Positions 44,369 to 52,293 of a stretch of 64,000 nt of DNA are shown one piece after another. The notes beneath the pieces were generated by a model. The model ran no database searches. It was not told the origin of the DNA and saw only the letters and a list, made by a program, of their open reading frames with translations. Position numbers and translations under genes: made by a program. Every line of letters begins with the position of its first letter. The first letter of the stretch is position 1. The DNA is from RYN-230 sp036497945 (lineage in GTDB: Bacteria; Actinomycetota; Actinomycetes; Streptosporangiales; Streptosporangiaceae): assembly GCA_036497945.1 (NCBI GenBank), contig DASXIN010000038.1:1-64000 (forward strand), read 5' to 3'.

Positions 44369-44809
44369 TCAGTCCGCTTTGTGCTCGCCAGAGGCCGTCT
44401 GGTCGGCCGGGCTGGAGTCGGCGGAACTGTCCGGTGCGGAGCCGTTCTGGTGCCCGGCGGCCGGCTCGGCCTGCTCCGGGCTCACCGTGTCGGTGGCCGC
44501 GGTCCCGTCCTCGTCGGGCAGCACGTCCATGACGGCCCGGCGGAGGAAGCGAAGGTGCACGCCGGGCGCCACCTCCAGCACCACGTCGGTGTCATCCGCG
44601 TCGACCACGGTCGCGTACATGCCCGCGGTGGTGCGCACGCGCTGGCCGGGCTGCACCCGGCTCTGCATCGCTTGAGCCTGGCGCTGCTTGTTGCGCTGCG
44701 GCCGGATCATGACGAAGTAGAGCAGGCCGAACAGCACGACGATGACGATCAGGAACGTGTAGTTCCCTGAGGAGCTTTTGGCAGCTGCGAGATACATGTT
44801 CCCCATCAT
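44369..44809 (-). CDS. yajC: Preprotein translocase subunit YajC
   Basis: Small single-helix Sec accessory protein. From ATG 44809 (146 residues): helix YTFLIVIVVLFGLLYFVMIRPQRNKQRQAQ, the YajC signature, then the VQPGQRVRTTAGMYATVVD domain and a 50-residue acidic Asp/Glu/Ser tail. GGAAGGA lies 10 bases before the paired ATGs at 44809 and 44806. The upstream extension of the frame lacks homology. First gene of yajC-secD-secF-apt-rel. Confidence 0.93.
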   Translation of the reverse strand: MMGNMYLAAAKSSSGNYTFLIVIVVLFGLLYFVMIRPQRNKQRQAQAMQSRVQPGQRVRTTAGMYATVVDADDTDVVLEVAPGVHLRFLRRAVMDVLPDEDGTAATDTVSPEQAEPAAGHQNGSAPDSSADSSPADQTASGEHKAD

Positions 44810-44916
44810 CGCGGGGGCATCCTTCCACTTGAATTTGCTCCGCTGGCCGCGCGCCGGGCCGTGAGCCGGCGGGGCCGGGATCCATGGCCAGCGGACAGTC
44901 GTTGACCAACTGCCGA

Positions 44917-44945
44917 AGTGTAGCGGCGCGCAGGCGGCGCACCAA
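44917..44945 (-). promoter_or_regulatory. Promoter for yajC-secDF
   Basis: Minus strand -35 TTGGTG (plus 44940-44945), 17-base spacer and -10 TACACT (plus 44917-44922), about 108 bases upstream of the yajC start and beyond the end of ruvB. Good match to a housekeeping promoter. Confidence 0.55.
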
Positions 44946-45005
44946 CAGGCTACGGGGTCTAACGACTGATCGTGACATCTCCGCGACCAACTGGCCGGCC
45001 CGGAA

Positions 45006-46121
45006 TCACTCGAACAGGCTCCCCGGCACGGCCAGGCCGGGCGCTTCGGCCGGGTCGAGACCCAGGTGAGCCCAGGCCGCCGGGGTGGCCACCCGGCCAC
45101 GCGGGGTCCGGGCCATCAGGCCGCCGCGGACCAGGAACGGCTCGGCCACCACCTCGACCGTCTCGGCTTCCTCGCCGACCGCGACGGCCAGCGTGCTCAG
45201 CCCGACCGGCCCACCGCCGAACCGGGTGACCAGCGCATTCAGCACGGCCCGGTCTAGCCGGTCCAGCCCTTCCTCATCCACCTCGTACAGCTCGAGGGCG
45301 GCCCGGGCCAGCGCCCGGGTGACCGTCCCGTCCGCGCGCACCTCGGCGTAGTCGCGGACCCGGCGGAGCAGCCGGTTCGCGATCCGCGGCGTGCCCCGGG
45401 ACCGCCGGGCGATCTCCTCGGCGCCGTCGCCGCGCAGCGTCACCCCGAGCAGGTCGGCCGACCGGCGGACGATCACCTCGAGCTCGGCCGCCTGGTAGAA
45501 GTCCAGGCGCGCGGTGAAGCCGAACCGGTCGCGCAGCGGCGCGGGCAGCAGCCCGGCCCGGGTGGTCGCGCCGACCAGGGTGAACGGGGCGATGTCCAAC
45601 GGGATGGCGGTGGCCCCCGGCCCCTTGCCGACCACCACGTCCACCCGGAAGTCCTCCATGGCCAGGTAGAGCATTTCCTCGGCCGGCCGGGCCAGCCGGT
45701 GGATTTCATCGATGAACACCACGTCACGCTCGCCCAGCGTGGACAGGATGGCGGCCAGGTCACCGGCCCGCTCGATGGCCGGCCCGCTGGTGATGCGCAG
45801 CTGCGCGCCCAGTTCGGTGGCGATGATCATCGCGAGGGTGGTCTTGCCCAGTCCGGGCGGTCCGGACAGCAGCACGTGGTCCGGCGCCCGGCCGCGCCGC
45901 ACCGCGCCTTCCAGCAGCAGGGAGAGCTGTTCCCGGACCCGGGTCTGGCCGATCACCTCGGCCAGCCGCTTCGGCCGCAGCGCCCCCTCAATGACCCGCT
46001 CATCCGCGCTCGCTAGCGCAGACACCAGCCGCTCCTGCTCGGCCTCAGACAGCTCAGGAGCTTCTCTGGCGGCCATTTCGGCCGCTGAGTGATCGGCGCC
46101 ACGGCCCTTTGGCGCGCTCAT
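45006..46121 (-). CDS. ruvB: Holliday junction helicase RuvB
   Basis: AAA+ motor that drives branch migration with RuvA. The 371-residue protein has Walker A GPPGLGKTT, Walker B FIDEIHRL, ATTRAGLLPAPLRDRFGF and the C-terminal winged helix. ATG 46121 overlaps the ruvA stop as ATGA. The N-terminal 20 residues are an unconserved extension. Last gene of ruvC-ruvA-ruvB. Confidence 0.97.
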   Translation of the reverse strand: MSAPKGRGADHSAAEMAAREAPELSEAEQERLVSALASADERVIEGALRPKRLAEVIGQTRVREQLSLLLEGAVRRGRAPDHVLLSGPPGLGKTTLAMIIATELGAQLRITSGPAIERAGDLAAILSTLGERDVVFIDEIHRLARPAEEMLYLAMEDFRVDVVVGKGPGATAIPLDIAPFTLVGATTRAGLLPAPLRDRFGFTARLDFYQAAELEVIVRRSADLLGVTLRGDGAEEIARRSRGTPRIANRLLRRVRDYAEVRADGTVTRALARAALELYEVDEEGLDRLDRAVLNALVTRFGGGPVGLSTLAVAVGEEAETVEVVAEPFLVRGGLMARTPRGRVATPAAWAHLGLDPAEAPGLAVPGSLFE

Positions 46122-46744
46122 GTCCGGCTCAGCTTCCGCAGCGCCGCCCGCAGCGCCGTGCTGACGTCGATTTCAGCGCCGTCCCCCGTCGCCGCCTCGG
46201 CCAGCTCGGCCTCGACCGCGGCGATGGCCTGCTCGGCGTCGCGGGCCTGCCAGCCCAGGTTGACCAGCCCGGTGCGGACCTGGTCCCGCCAGGATGTGGG
46301 CCGCGCCGCTCCCCCGGCCGCGGCCGGGACCACGGGCGCGCCGGGCGAGCCCAGCCGCCCGGCCAGTTCCAGCACGATCCGCTGTGCGCCTTTCCGGCCG
46401 ATCCCGGGCACCCGGGTCAGTGCGGCCACGTCCTCGGCCGCGATGGCCTGGCGCAGCCCGTCCGGGCTGAACGAGGCGAGCATGGCCAGGGCCAGCCGGG
46501 GACCGACCCCGCTGGCCGTCTGCAGAAGCTCGAACACGTCCCGCTCGTCGTCGCTGGCGAAGCCGTACAGGGTCAGCGCGTCCTCCCGGACCACCAGCGA
46601 GGTCGCGACCCGGGCCCGTTCCCCGCTGCGCAGCGTGGCCAGCGTGCCCGGAGTGGCCTGGACCAGCAGCCCGACCCCGCCGACCTCGATCACCGCGCCT
46701 TCCGGCGCGATCGCGGCGACCAGCCCGTCCAGATGCGAAATCAC
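46118..46744 (-). CDS. ruvA: Holliday junction DNA-binding protein RuvA
   Basis: Tetrameric DNA-binding partner of RuvB. 208 residues: OB domain (ISHLDGLVAAIAPEGAVIEVGGVG), helix-hairpin-helix region (LLQTASGVGPRLALAML and LTRVPGIGRKGAQRIVLEL) and a C-terminal RuvB-binding domain. GTG 46744 overlaps the ruvC stop as GTGA and is the only start giving the conserved ISHLDG. Confidence 0.96.
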   Translation of the reverse strand: MISHLDGLVAAIAPEGAVIEVGGVGLLVQATPGTLATLRSGERARVATSLVVREDALTLYGFASDDERDVFELLQTASGVGPRLALAMLASFSPDGLRQAIAAEDVAALTRVPGIGRKGAQRIVLELAGRLGSPGAPVVPAAAGGAARPTSWRDQVRTGLVNLGWQARDAEQAIAAVEAELAEAATGDGAEIDVSTALRAALRKLSRT

Positions 46745-47271
46745 CGTAGCTCTCCTGACTGCGTGTACCGGGCCGCGGCCGCGGCCAGCCGGGACTGCGT
46801 CCCGCCTCGCCACAGCTGGCAGATGGCCAGCGCCAGGGCGTCGGCCGTGTCCGCGGGCCGGGGCGGGTCGGTCAGCCGGAGCAGCCGCATCACCATCGTA
46901 GTCACCTGCGCCTTGTCGGCCCGGCCGCTCCCGGTCACCGCCGCTTTCACCTCGCTGGGCGTGTGCAGCGCGACGGGCAGCCCGAGCCGGCCCGCGCACA
47001 GCACGGCCACCGCGCTCGCCTGGGCGGTGCCCATCACGGTGCGCACGTTGTGCTGGCTGAACACCCGCTCCACCGCGACCGTGTCCGGGCGGTGCTCGGC
47101 CAGCCAGCGGCTGATCTCGGTTTCCAGTGCGAGCAGCCGGACGGCCAGGTCGTCCCCGGCTTGGGTGCGCACCACCCCGGCCGCGACCAGGGACGGCGGC
47201 CGGCCCGGGGCGCCATCCACCACGCCCAGTCCGCACCGGGTCAGCCCGGGATCGACGCCGAGTACCCGCAT
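46741..47271 (-). CDS. ruvC: Holliday junction resolvase RuvC
   Basis: Endonuclease that cuts Holliday junctions. 176 residues: MRVLGVDPGLTRCGLGVV with the first acidic residue, AVERVFSQHNVRTVMGTAQA, and PADTADALALAICQL at the end. ATG 47271 lies 35-48 bases below a LexA box, so the ruvCAB operon is likely SOS-controlled. First gene of the operon. Confidence 0.96.
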   Translation of the reverse strand: MRVLGVDPGLTRCGLGVVDGAPGRPPSLVAAGVVRTQAGDDLAVRLLALETEISRWLAEHRPDTVAVERVFSQHNVRTVMGTAQASAVAVLCAGRLGLPVALHTPSEVKAAVTGSGRADKAQVTTMVMRLLRLTDPPRPADTADALALAICQLWRGGTQSRLAAAAARYTQSGELR

Positions 47272-47305
47272 CTGTGGATCCGCACCCCTAGCTCCGGCCG
47301 GCCGA

Positions 47306-47319
47306 CGAACACATGTTCG
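47306..47319 (-). promoter_or_regulatory. LexA (SOS) box in front of ruvC
   Basis: CGAAC-ACAT-GTTCG, a perfect palindrome matching the Gram-positive/actinobacterial SOS box CGAAC-N4-GTTCG. A likely -10 TAGTGT (plus 47332-47337) lies just upstream, so the box covers the start of transcription of ruvCAB, where LexA would block it. Confidence 0.85.
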
Positions 47320-47382
47320 GTGCAGGCACCGACACTACCGGCCCGGGCCGGCCAGCGCCTGGGGACGCGCCGCGCCCCGGCC

Positions 47383-48591
47383 TCAGAAGTAGTCGTGCAG
47401 GAACGGGCTGGCCGCGAACGCGGTGTCCAGCGCCGCGTCGGACTGCGATGTCCCGCCGGTGGCCAGCCCGGCCCGGCGCAGCGTGCCCAGCGGGGTGCCC
47501 GCGTACAGCGCGGCGAACCCGCGCGGCCCGACGATGAGCGGCGCACCGCCCACCGGCTCCGCTCCGCCGTGGCTGAGCGCGGCCTTGCCCCCGCTGACCT
47601 CAAGCGTCCAGCGTCCCGCGTTGCCCGGCCGGGCCGGGTCGGCCAGTTCGAACGCCGCGGTCAGCTCGGCGGCGGCCGGGAAGCCGCGCTCGGCGACCGC
47701 CCCGGGCGCGTCCAGCACCCGGAGCATCCACCGGTACTGGCCGGCCGTGTCCACGTCGGGCTCCTGGGTCAGCCAGGACACCGGGTCGGCCGGGCCCACG
47801 CAGGCCAGCACAGTGTCGGCGATCGTCCCGTGCGACGCCACGATGGCCCACATCGCCCGGGTGGTCGCGGCGGACGCGGCCACCAGGCGATCCACCGCGA
47901 TCTCGTCGTTCCCGTTGCGCCAGCGGTAGCTGAGAAACCCGTCCGGGGCCAGGTAGCAGTACCGGTCCTCGTCCGCCAGCCAGCGCCGCATGGTCTCCTC
48001 ATCGCGGGTGACTGGCCCGCTCTCCCGCAGCGCCTGGTGCACGCCGTTGAGCGCGGCCAGCACCGCCGCCGAGTCGTCTGGTCCGCAGCGGCGCGGCTGC
48101 GGACCGTCCGGCATCGCGGCCGGAGAGCTGAGCAGCGGGTCCGGAGCGGCCAGCGCGCGCAGCGAACGGGCCGGGAACCGGACCTGATCCCGTACCCCCG
48201 CGATCTCCCAGCCCAGCGACCGGTAGATAGCCGAGGTGGCCGGGTAGAGCGCGGATATCTGGTAGCCGCGGCTGGCGATCAGTTCCAGCAGGGCAGTCAT
48301 CAGCGCCCGGCCGGTGCCGCGGCCGCGATCTTCTGGCGCGACCATGACGCTGGCCACTCCGGCCATCGGCTGCCAGCGGCCGTGCCAGCACTGCCGCATC
48401 TGGTGATAGCGGGCCGCGGCGACCAGGCGCGGCCCGTCGAACGCGGCCAGCCAGCGCCGGTCACGGACCACCGACTCGGCCTCCGCGTACCAGCCCGGCC
48501 GGTCGGCCGGCCGGTGCGGCCCGAAGGCGCGGCTGCTCAGGTCCAGCAGCGCGCCGAGATCGTCACCGGAGTCCAGCTCCCTGATATCCAC
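47383..48591 (-). CDS. eis: Eis-like GNAT N-acetyltransferase
   Basis: Acetyl-CoA transferase of the Eis family, 402 residues like the mycobacterial enzyme: a GNAT domain with VASVMVAPEDRGRGTGRALM (acetyl-CoA loop), a second degenerate GNAT fold, a C-terminal sterol-carrier-like domain and a final Phe whose carboxylate is catalytic in Eis. Mycobacterial Eis acetylates aminoglycoside amines; here the substrate is unknown and no resistance claim is made. GTG 48591 is the likely start, ribosome site weak. It lies between yebC and ruvC. Confidence 0.85.
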   Translation of the reverse strand: MDIRELDSGDDLGALLDLSSRAFGPHRPADRPGWYAEAESVVRDRRWLAAFDGPRLVAAARYHQMRQCWHGRWQPMAGVASVMVAPEDRGRGTGRALMTALLELIASRGYQISALYPATSAIYRSLGWEIAGVRDQVRFPARSLRALAAPDPLLSSPAAMPDGPQPRRCGPDDSAAVLAALNGVHQALRESGPVTRDEETMRRWLADEDRYCYLAPDGFLSYRWRNGNDEIAVDRLVAASAATTRAMWAIVASHGTIADTVLACVGPADPVSWLTQEPDVDTAGQYRWMLRVLDAPGAVAERGFPAAAELTAAFELADPARPGNAGRWTLEVSGGKAALSHGGAEPVGGAPLIVGPRGFAALYAGTPLGTLRRAGLATGGTSQSDAALDTAFAASPFLHDYF

Positions 48592-48605
48592 CTCAGGGCG
48601 CTCGC

Positions 48606-49358
48606 TTAGTCCAGGCTCTCCAGCACCGAATCGGGCACCGAGTAGTTGGCGTACACGTCCTGCACGTCGTCGGAGTCTTCCAGCGCCTCGATCAGCCGGA
48701 ACACCCGCTTGGCCTGTTCCGCGTCCAGTTCCACCTCGACGGTGGGCAGGAAGGCCGCCTCGGCCGAGTCATACTCGATGCCTGCCTGCTGCAGCGCGCT
48801 GCGCACCGCCAGCAGGTCGCCCGGCTCACTGATCACCTCGAACGACTCGCCCAGGTCGTTGACCTCCTCGGCCCCCGCGTCCAGCACCGCCATGAGCACG
48901 TCGTCCTCGCTGACTCCGGCCACCTTGGGCACGATCACCACGCCCTTGCGGTGGAACAGGTAGGACACCGAGCCGGGGTCGGCCATCGAGCCGCCGTTCC
49001 GGGTGAGCGCGGTGCGCACGTCGGCCGCGGCCCGGTTCCGGTTGTCGGTCAGGCATTCCACCAGCACGGCCACCCCGCCCGGGGCGTACCCCTCGTAGCT
49101 GACCGCCTCATAGGCGGCGCCGCCCGCTTCCAGCCCGGCACCGCGCCGGATGGCGCGGTCGATGTTGTCGTTCGGCACCGAGCTCTTCTTGGCCTTCTGC
49201 ACCGCCTCGTACAGTGTCGGGTTGCCGGCCGAGTCAGCCCCGCCGGTCCGGGCCGCCACCTCGACGTTCTTGATTAGCTTGGCGAAGAGCTTGCCCCGCC
49301 TGGCGTCGATGACCGCCTTCTTGTGCTTGGTCGTGGCCCACTTGGAGTGGCCGCTCAT
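48606..49358 (-). CDS. yebC: YebC/PmpR-family translation factor or regulator
   Basis: A 250-residue YebC protein: MSGHSKWATTKHKKAVIDARRGKLFAKLIKNVEVAAR through PNDNIDRAIRRG and VLVECLTDNRNRAAADVR. Proteins of this family have been described as DNA-binding regulators and more recently as ribosome-associated factors that help translate proline runs. ATG 49358 overlaps the pdxT stop as ATGA, so it is coupled to pdxT. In the same place (pdxT-yebC-ruvC) in Mycobacterium. Confidence 0.95.
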   Translation of the reverse strand: MSGHSKWATTKHKKAVIDARRGKLFAKLIKNVEVAARTGGADSAGNPTLYEAVQKAKKSSVPNDNIDRAIRRGAGLEAGGAAYEAVSYEGYAPGGVAVLVECLTDNRNRAAADVRTALTRNGGSMADPGSVSYLFHRKGVVIVPKVAGVSEDDVLMAVLDAGAEEVNDLGESFEVISEPGDLLAVRSALQQAGIEYDSAEAAFLPTVEVELDAEQAKRVFRLIEALEDSDDVQDVYANYSVPDSVLESLD

Positions 49359-49975
49359 ATCCGATCCCTCACCATGTCAACGAAAAGCTTGTGCACCCGC
49401 GGGTCCCCGGTCAGCTCAGGGTGGAAGGCGGTGGCCAGCGCGGGACCCTGGCGGACGGCGACGATCCTACCGGTGCCCGGGTCCCGGCCGAGAACCTCCA
49501 CGTCCTGGCTAGTCTCCTCCACCCACGGTGCCCGGATGAAGACCGCGCGCAACGGGTCGTGGCCCAGCCCGGCCAGGGTGATGTCGGCTTCGAATGAGTC
49601 CACCTGGCGGCCGAACGCGTTGCGCCGCACGGTCATGTCGATGCCGCCGAACGTCTGCTGCTCGCCGATGCCGTCCAGCAGCCGGTCGGCCAGCATGATC
49701 ATGCCGGCGCACGAGCCGAACACCGGCAGCCCGCCACTGATCCGCTTACGCAGCGGCTCCATCAGCTCGAAGATCACCGCGAGCTTCCAGATCGTGGTGG
49801 ACTCGCCACCCGGGATGATCAGGCCGTCCACCGCGTCGAGTTCGTCCGGGCGGCGCACCGTCACCGGGCGGGCGCCGGCCGAGCGGAGCGCGCGGACGTG
49901 CTCGACCACGTCGCCCTGGAGCGACAGCACGCCGACGACCGGTCCGGTGCCGATCTGCGCGCCGGGCTCGGGCAT
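49355..49975 (-). CDS. pdxT: Pyridoxal 5'-phosphate synthase glutaminase subunit
   Basis: Glutaminase that feeds ammonia to PdxS for vitamin B6 synthesis. 206 residues with GVLSLQGDVVEH, LIIPGGEST, the nucleophile Cys in FGSCAGMI and the His-Glu pair in AFHPELTGD, so the Cys-His-Glu triad is intact. ATG 49975 has GGAGGAAG in front. A ClpC-N-domain gene separates it from pdxS. Confidence 0.96.
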   Translation of the reverse strand: MPEPGAQIGTGPVVGVLSLQGDVVEHVRALRSAGARPVTVRRPDELDAVDGLIIPGGESTTIWKLAVIFELMEPLRKRISGGLPVFGSCAGMIMLADRLLDGIGEQQTFGGIDMTVRRNAFGRQVDSFEADITLAGLGHDPLRAVFIRAPWVEETSQDVEVLGRDPGTGRIVAVRQGPALATAFHPELTGDPRVHKLFVDMVRDRI

Positions 49976-50063
49976 GGTCTTCCTCCTGTGGGTGCGGGTG
50001 ATTACTGGACAACGCGCGGGAAGGGGGCTGCTCTTCCCGGGCCGCTCTCCCGGCCCGGCCGGG

Positions 50064-50669
50064 TCATTCCGGCGCGGCCGTGGCAGGCGGCTGGCCCAGC
50101 CCCAGCTGCCGCTCGATGGCATTCAGCCGGCTCTCGATGGCCTCCAGCCGGGCCAGCAGCTGGTCCAGCTGCGCCGGGGTGACCGCGAGGCGCACCGGCC
50201 GGCCGGGCTCAGGGAGCTCGCGCGGGTCGCCGCCAGCCGGCGGGGCCAGCTCGAGCACCCGGGCCCGGACCTGCTCCGGCGGCGCGCCCAGCGTGCGGAG
50301 CACCTCGACCGCCACCCCGTGCCCCTCGTTGATCAGACCGAGCAGGATGTGCTCCGGGCCGATGAACTGGTGTTCCAGGCTGAGTGCCTCGCGCAGCGAC
50401 AGCTCGAGCACCTTCTTGGCCCGCGGGGTGAACGGGATGTGCCCGGACGGCGCCGTCTGGCCCCGGCCGACGATCTCCGCCACCTGCTCGCGGGCCGCGT
50501 CCAGGCTGACGTCCAGCGCGGCCAGTGCCTCGGCCGCCACACCGGCGTCCTCCCGCAGGATGCCGAGCAGCAGGTGCTCGGTGCCGATGTAGCTGTGGTT
50601 GAGCAGCCGGGATTCTTCCTGCGCCTGGACTACGACCCGGCGGGCCCGGTCGGTGAACCGCTCGAACAT
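50064..50669 (-). CDS. Stand-alone Clp N-domain protein
   Basis: A 201-residue protein made of the two helical repeats of a ClpA/ClpC N-domain (MFERFTDRARRVVVQAQEESRLLNHSYIGTEHLLLGIL and FTPRAKKVLELSLREALSLEHQFIGPEHILLGLI), with no ATPase modules, followed by a Pro-rich linker and a short predicted coiled coil (LDQLLARLEAIESRLNAIERQLG). It could modulate ClpC substrate choice or act as an adaptor; that is inference. It lies between pdxS and pdxT, all on the minus strand, with gaps of 38 and 88 bases. Confidence 0.9.
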   Translation of the reverse strand: MFERFTDRARRVVVQAQEESRLLNHSYIGTEHLLLGILREDAGVAAEALAALDVSLDAAREQVAEIVGRGQTAPSGHIPFTPRAKKVLELSLREALSLEHQFIGPEHILLGLINEGHGVAVEVLRTLGAPPEQVRARVLELAPPAGGDPRELPEPGRPVRLAVTPAQLDQLLARLEAIESRLNAIERQLGLGQPPATAAPE

Positions 50670-50707
50670 GTACCGCTCCGCACAGTCGGTGGGCGCGCGG
50701 GGTCAGG

Positions 50708-51640
50708 TCACCAGCCGCGGCCGGCGTAGCGCTCGGCGGGCAGCAGGGTGTCCGTGTTGATGCCGACCATGGCCTCGCCCAGCCCGCGGGAGACCTTGGC
50801 CACGACATCTGGATCGTCGTGGAACGTGGTGGCCTTGACGATCGCGGCGGCGCGCCGGGCCGGGTCGCCGGACTTGAAGATGCCCGAGCCGACGAACACC
50901 CCTTCCGCGCCGAGTTGCATCATCATGGCCGCGTCGGCCGGGGTGGCGATGCCGCCCGCGGTGAACAGCACGACCGGGAGCTTGCCCAGCCGGGCCACGT
51001 GGGCGACCAGCTCGTAGGGCGCCTGCAGCTCCTTGGCCGCGGCGTACAGTTCTTCCGCGCGCAGCGTGGTCAGGCGGCGGATGTCGGCCGAGATCTGCCG
51101 CATGTGCCGGGTCGCCTCGACCACGTTCCCGGTGCCGGCCTCCCCCTTGGACCGGATCATCGCGGCGCCCTCGGCCAGCCGCCGGAGCGCCTCGGCCAGG
51201 CTGGTCGCCCCGCACACGAACGGGACGGTGAACTGCCACTTGTCTACGTGATGGGCCTCGTCGGCCGGGGTGAGCACCTCGGACTCGTCGATGTAGTCCA
51301 CTCCGATGGCCTGCAGCACCTGCGCCTCGGCGAAATGCCCGATCCGGCACTTGGCCATGACCGGGATCGACACTGCGTGGATGATCTCGTCGATCATGTC
51401 CGGGTCGCTCATCCGGGCCACCCCGCCCTCGGCCCGGATGTCGGCCGGCACCCGTTCCAGCGCCATCACCGCGACCGCGCCCGCGTCCTCGGCGATCTTG
51501 GCCTGATCCGGCGTCACCACGTCCATGATCACGCCGCCCTTGAGCATGTCGGCCATGCCGCGCTTGACCCGCGCGGTGCCGATGTGCGGGGCGGAGTCCT
51601 CGGGACCGGACGCGGTACTGCTTGACACGGTGAACCTCAC
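50708..51640 (-). CDS. pdxS: Pyridoxal 5'-phosphate synthase PdxS
   Basis: Builds PLP from ribose 5-phosphate, glyceraldehyde 3-phosphate and ammonia, as a dodecamer with PdxT. The 310-residue protein has GGVIMDV, the first active Lys in VMAKCRIGHFAEAQ, the second Lys in IRSKGEAGTGN, and FTAGGIATPADAA. GTG 51640 has GAGG in front. The C-terminus (INTDTLLPAERYAGRGW) is normal. Confidence 0.97.
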   Translation of the reverse strand: MRFTVSSSTASGPEDSAPHIGTARVKRGMADMLKGGVIMDVVTPDQAKIAEDAGAVAVMALERVPADIRAEGGVARMSDPDMIDEIIHAVSIPVMAKCRIGHFAEAQVLQAIGVDYIDESEVLTPADEAHHVDKWQFTVPFVCGATSLAEALRRLAEGAAMIRSKGEAGTGNVVEATRHMRQISADIRRLTTLRAEELYAAAKELQAPYELVAHVARLGKLPVVLFTAGGIATPADAAMMMQLGAEGVFVGSGIFKSGDPARRAAAIVKATTFHDDPDVVAKVSRGLGEAMVGINTDTLLPAERYAGRGW

Positions 51641-51722
51641 TTGCCTCAGGCTGACTGACTGTTCAATTCTGCCGCACTATGCAGGTTCCATGGTAGGCGC
51701 TTGGCCAGCCGGACCCGATCGG

Positions 51723-52286
51723 TCAACCGGTCAAATGCGGCATATCGGACCCGCGCCCGTCACCGCCCGCGGCCACCAGCGTGTCGTCCATCTCGAAGAA
51801 GCCGGGCAGGTCGGCCCCGCCGGCCAGCCCGAGCACCCGGACCAGCCAGCGCCGCCGGGCGGCCAGCGTGGCCGCGACCAGGTCGTTGTAGAACTTGCGG
51901 GCCAGGAACACCTGGTGCGCGGCGGCTTCCAGCTCGGCCAGCAGCTCGTCGGCGCTGCCCCGGCCGGCCAGCGAGTCGCGGAAGCCGGGCTGGCTGAGCA
52001 CCGCGCGCAGCGCCCGGGTCAGGTCGCTCTCGGTCAGCTCATCCGGCTGGCCCGCGGCCCGGGCGTCGTGCGCGGCGCCGGCCAGCAGCAGGCTGGTGGC
52101 CGGGTCGAGCACCCCGCAGGCGGCCAGTTCCTGGGCCACCGAGCTGCGCCGGACCAGCGCCGCGTCCAGCGCGGCCCGGGCCGTCTCGGTCCGCTTGTGC
52201 AGCCGGTCCAGCCGCCAGGCCCGCCAGGACACGTACACGCCGACCAGCACGGCCGCGACCGCGATGAGGATGACGTCGATTAGCAC
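51723..52286 (-). CDS. LemA-like single-helix membrane protein
   Basis: A 187-residue protein: membrane helix at the start (VILIAVAAVLVGVYVSWRAW), then a long helical cytoplasmic or external part ending with AHQVFLARKFYNDLVAATLAARRRWLVRVLG and PGFFEMDD, which resembles the RRFYNDAV...FFE end of LemA proteins. Function unknown. GTG 52286 begins 8 bases below the pimA stop. A protein of this type sits between pimA and pdxS in Streptomyces as well. Confidence 0.8.
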   Translation of the reverse strand: MLIDVILIAVAAVLVGVYVSWRAWRLDRLHKRTETARAALDAALVRRSSVAQELAACGVLDPATSLLLAGAAHDARAAGQPDELTESDLTRALRAVLSQPGFRDSLAGRGSADELLAELEAAAHQVFLARKFYNDLVAATLAARRRWLVRVLGLAGGADLPGFFEMDDTLVAAGGDGRGSDMPHLTG

Positions 52287-52293
52287 GGCCGGC

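Noticed and set aside
50655..50675. Second LexA box near the Clp N-domain start
   Set aside because: TCGAACATGTACCG has only the left half of the palindrome and is formed by the start codon context of the gene.
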